In this document: piece by piece, positions 62,632 through 64,000 of the stretch
Position numbering within the stretch: the first letter of the stretch is position 1
Layout: each line of letters begins with the position of its first letter
Assembly: GCF_016132545.1 (NCBI RefSeq)
Contig: NZ_CP066167.1
Location: forward strand, 1,577,001 to 1,641,000
Reading direction: 5' to 3'
From: Spongiibacter nanhainus
Lineage (GTDB): Bacteria > Pseudomonadota > Gammaproteobacteria > Pseudomonadales > Spongiibacteraceae
Length of the DNA: 64,000 bases
Position numbers and translations under genes: made by a program
Notes under the pieces: model-generated
The model's input: the letters and a program-made list of their open reading frames with translations, nothing else
The model's database searches: none
Told to the model about the DNA's origin: nothing

Positions 62632-63933
62632 TTACTGACCGTTGTCTTCGCCGATAACCTGAAGCTCAACTCGGCGGTTGCGCTCGCGGCCTTCTTCGGT
62701 GCTGTTGTCTGCTTTCGGCTTGCTTTCGCCGTAGCCTACAGCTCGCATCCGTGAGCGATCGATGCCTTTGCTAGTCAGGTAGTCCACAACGGATTGAGCA
62801 CGGCGTTGAGACAGCGACTTGTTGTAGGCATCGCTACCCATCGAGTCGGTATGGCCCTCGATGATGATGCGCACATCCGGCTCGTTACGCAGCGACTCGG
62901 CTACCTTGTCCAGTACCGCTCTGGAATCCAGCATCAGTCGAGACTTATCGAACTCGAAGTGAACACCGCTCAGTTCAACGGTTTGCGAGATGACACAACC
63001 CCGTGAATTAACCTTCATGCCGGGCAGGGTGCCTGGGCATTGGTCAATCTTGTTAGGCACGCCGTCCCGGTCGTTATCCAGTGGGCAGCCGCGGTTATCA
63101 ACGGGAACGCCTTCAGGCGTGTTGGGGCACTGGTCGATACTGTTGGGTACACCATCGCCGTCGTCGTCAATCGCACAGCCGTCAACGTCCACTTTGGCGC
63201 CCGGGGGAGTATTGGGGCACTTGTCGCGGAAGTCAGGTACACCGTCACCGTCGCTATCCAAGGGGCAGCCACTGGCGTCCACGGGAGTACCGCGAGGGGT
63301 GTTGGGGCACTTGTCCATGCGGTCGGGTACGCCGTCGCCGTCGGAGTCCCAGTTGTAGGGCAGGGGTTTTTCACCGAAGGGAATAGAAACACCCACCATA
63401 AAGGCATAGGTGTAGAACGTATCGTCTACGCCGTTAATTTGCTCGTATTCGTCCAACTGGTAGCGAGCCTCGGCGCGCAGAGAAACCCGGTCCAGTTCGT
63501 ACTGCACACCGGCAATAAAATCGTTACCCAGGTTGTTCTCGGTTTCTCCCAGGAAGTCAATTTCGTGGTAGGTGACACCGACACCTAAGTAGGGGTGTGC
63601 AGGGCTGGCGTCCAATCGAAAGGCGCCAAAGGGGAACCAAAGAAGATCCAGGCCAGTTGCGACCCGCTCGAAGGTGTCGCCCTGGCTGGTTTCTAACTCG
63701 CCGACATTAACATGGGCGTCCACCATGAAATCACTGCTGATGGGGCGACCAAAGCCCAACTTGATCTCATAACCGGTATCGTAGTCGGAGTCATCGGCAA
63801 CGCTTGAGCCGACTAAGGCGTGGATGCGCCAGCGGTTGTCGTAGACCTTTTCGTCATCAGGGTCGGCAGCCTGGGTTGCCAAGCTGGCAGTTCCCAGCAT
63901 CAAGGCCAGCGCCCACTTCCCCATGTTTTTCAT
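62632..63933 (-). CDS. OmpA-family protein with thrombospondin type 3 repeats
   Basis: 433 residues. ATG at 63933 with GGAG nine bases upstream; Sec signal ends SLATQA. N-terminal eight-stranded barrel (about residues 20-190), four Ca-binding thrombospondin type 3 units (each DGDGVPD-like then CPNTP/G), then the C-terminal OmpA domain with IEGHTDSMG and NRRVELQV, which binds peptidoglycan. A structural outer-membrane link protein. The repeats have paired cysteines and regular spacing. Confidence 0.93.
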   Translation of the reverse strand: MKNMGKWALALMLGTASLATQAADPDDEKVYDNRWRIHALVGSSVADDSDYDTGYEIKLGFGRPISSDFMVDAHVNVGELETSQGDTFERVATGLDLLWFPFGAFRLDASPAHPYLGVGVTYHEIDFLGETENNLGNDFIAGVQYELDRVSLRAEARYQLDEYEQINGVDDTFYTYAFMVGVSIPFGEKPLPYNWDSDGDGVPDRMDKCPNTPRGTPVDASGCPLDSDGDGVPDFRDKCPNTPPGAKVDVDGCAIDDDGDGVPNSIDQCPNTPEGVPVDNRGCPLDNDRDGVPNKIDQCPGTLPGMKVNSRGCVISQTVELSGVHFEFDKSRLMLDSRAVLDKVAESLRNEPDVRIIIEGHTDSMGSDAYNKSLSQRRAQSVVDYLTSKGIDRSRMRAVGYGESKPKADNSTEEGRERNRRVELQVIGEDNGQ

Positions 63934-64000
63934 TCTATGGATCTCCATATAGCACGCCCTTTAGCAAGGCGCGGCCCAATGGCCGCGCTGTCAATGTTGT

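Overview
The window looks like chromosomal DNA of a free-living, probably marine, gammaproteobacterium of the Pseudomonadales/Cellvibrionales type (Spongiibacteraceae-like); this placement is inference. It rests on the block nadK - rhomboid - DUF1315 - DUF2797 - pepN, a FabY-type ketosynthase, an AlgP-like histone-H1-type protein, an OmpA protein with thrombospondin-3 repeats, and many lipid/CoA genes. Coding density is high, with short overlaps and both strands used. I see no phage, insertion sequence, integron or CRISPR array.

Layout. 0-8.6 kb: 3'-part of a CHASE histidine kinase, then a TetR repressor divergent from an RND efflux operon with a perfect AcrR-type operator, a CvfB-like S1 protein and a GlxA-type AraC regulator. 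8.7-16.1 kb: FabY-like ketosynthase, a PilZ protein, a lipid/CoA cluster (SRPBCC, nitroreductase, dienoyl-CoA isomerase, acyltransferase) and a secreted PQQ-cytochrome c alcohol dehydrogenase closed by a strong terminator. 16.1-17.5 kb: AT-rich gap with two inverted DnaA-box-like sites, queD and a tRNA-Val/tRNA-Asp operon. 17.6-30.9 kb: mostly housekeeping genes (nadK, rhomboid, DUF1315, DUF2797, pepN, cysH, pyrD, ABC1 kinase). 30.9-35.8 kb: a signalling locus of histidine kinase, stand-alone receiver, receiver-ATPase lacking the usual phospho-accepting histidine, and a GGDEF-EAL protein. 36-39.9 kb: a 15-bp minisatellite, a beta-lactamase-fold hydrolase, a patatin lipase and a YeeE/YedE sulfur-transport pair behind a CsoR/CstR-like operator. 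40-46.3 kb: a diguanylate cyclase with I-site, then a multicopper oxidase with two imelysins and a Fur-like site. 46.3-56 kb: CoA-ester lyase, hydrolase, TonB receptor, acyl-CoA dehydrogenase, thioesterase, tRNA methyltransferase, DUF1214 protein and sulfotransferase. 56-64 kb: LysR regulator divergent from apsK-sat, an SDR, an AlgP-like protein, dinB with an SOS box and an OmpA-family protein.

Themes. (i) Cyclic-di-GMP: one GGDEF-EAL, one GGEEF and one PilZ protein. (ii) Sulfur: cysH, apsK, sat, a PAPS-type sulfotransferase and YeeE/YedE. (iii) Periplasmic iron/copper: imelysin pair plus multicopper oxidase. (iv) Lipid and hydrophobic-compound metabolism. The least explained items are the histidine-less receiver-ATPase locus, the imelysin/oxidase operon, the coiled-coil protein after the tRNAs and the DnaA-box-like pair.
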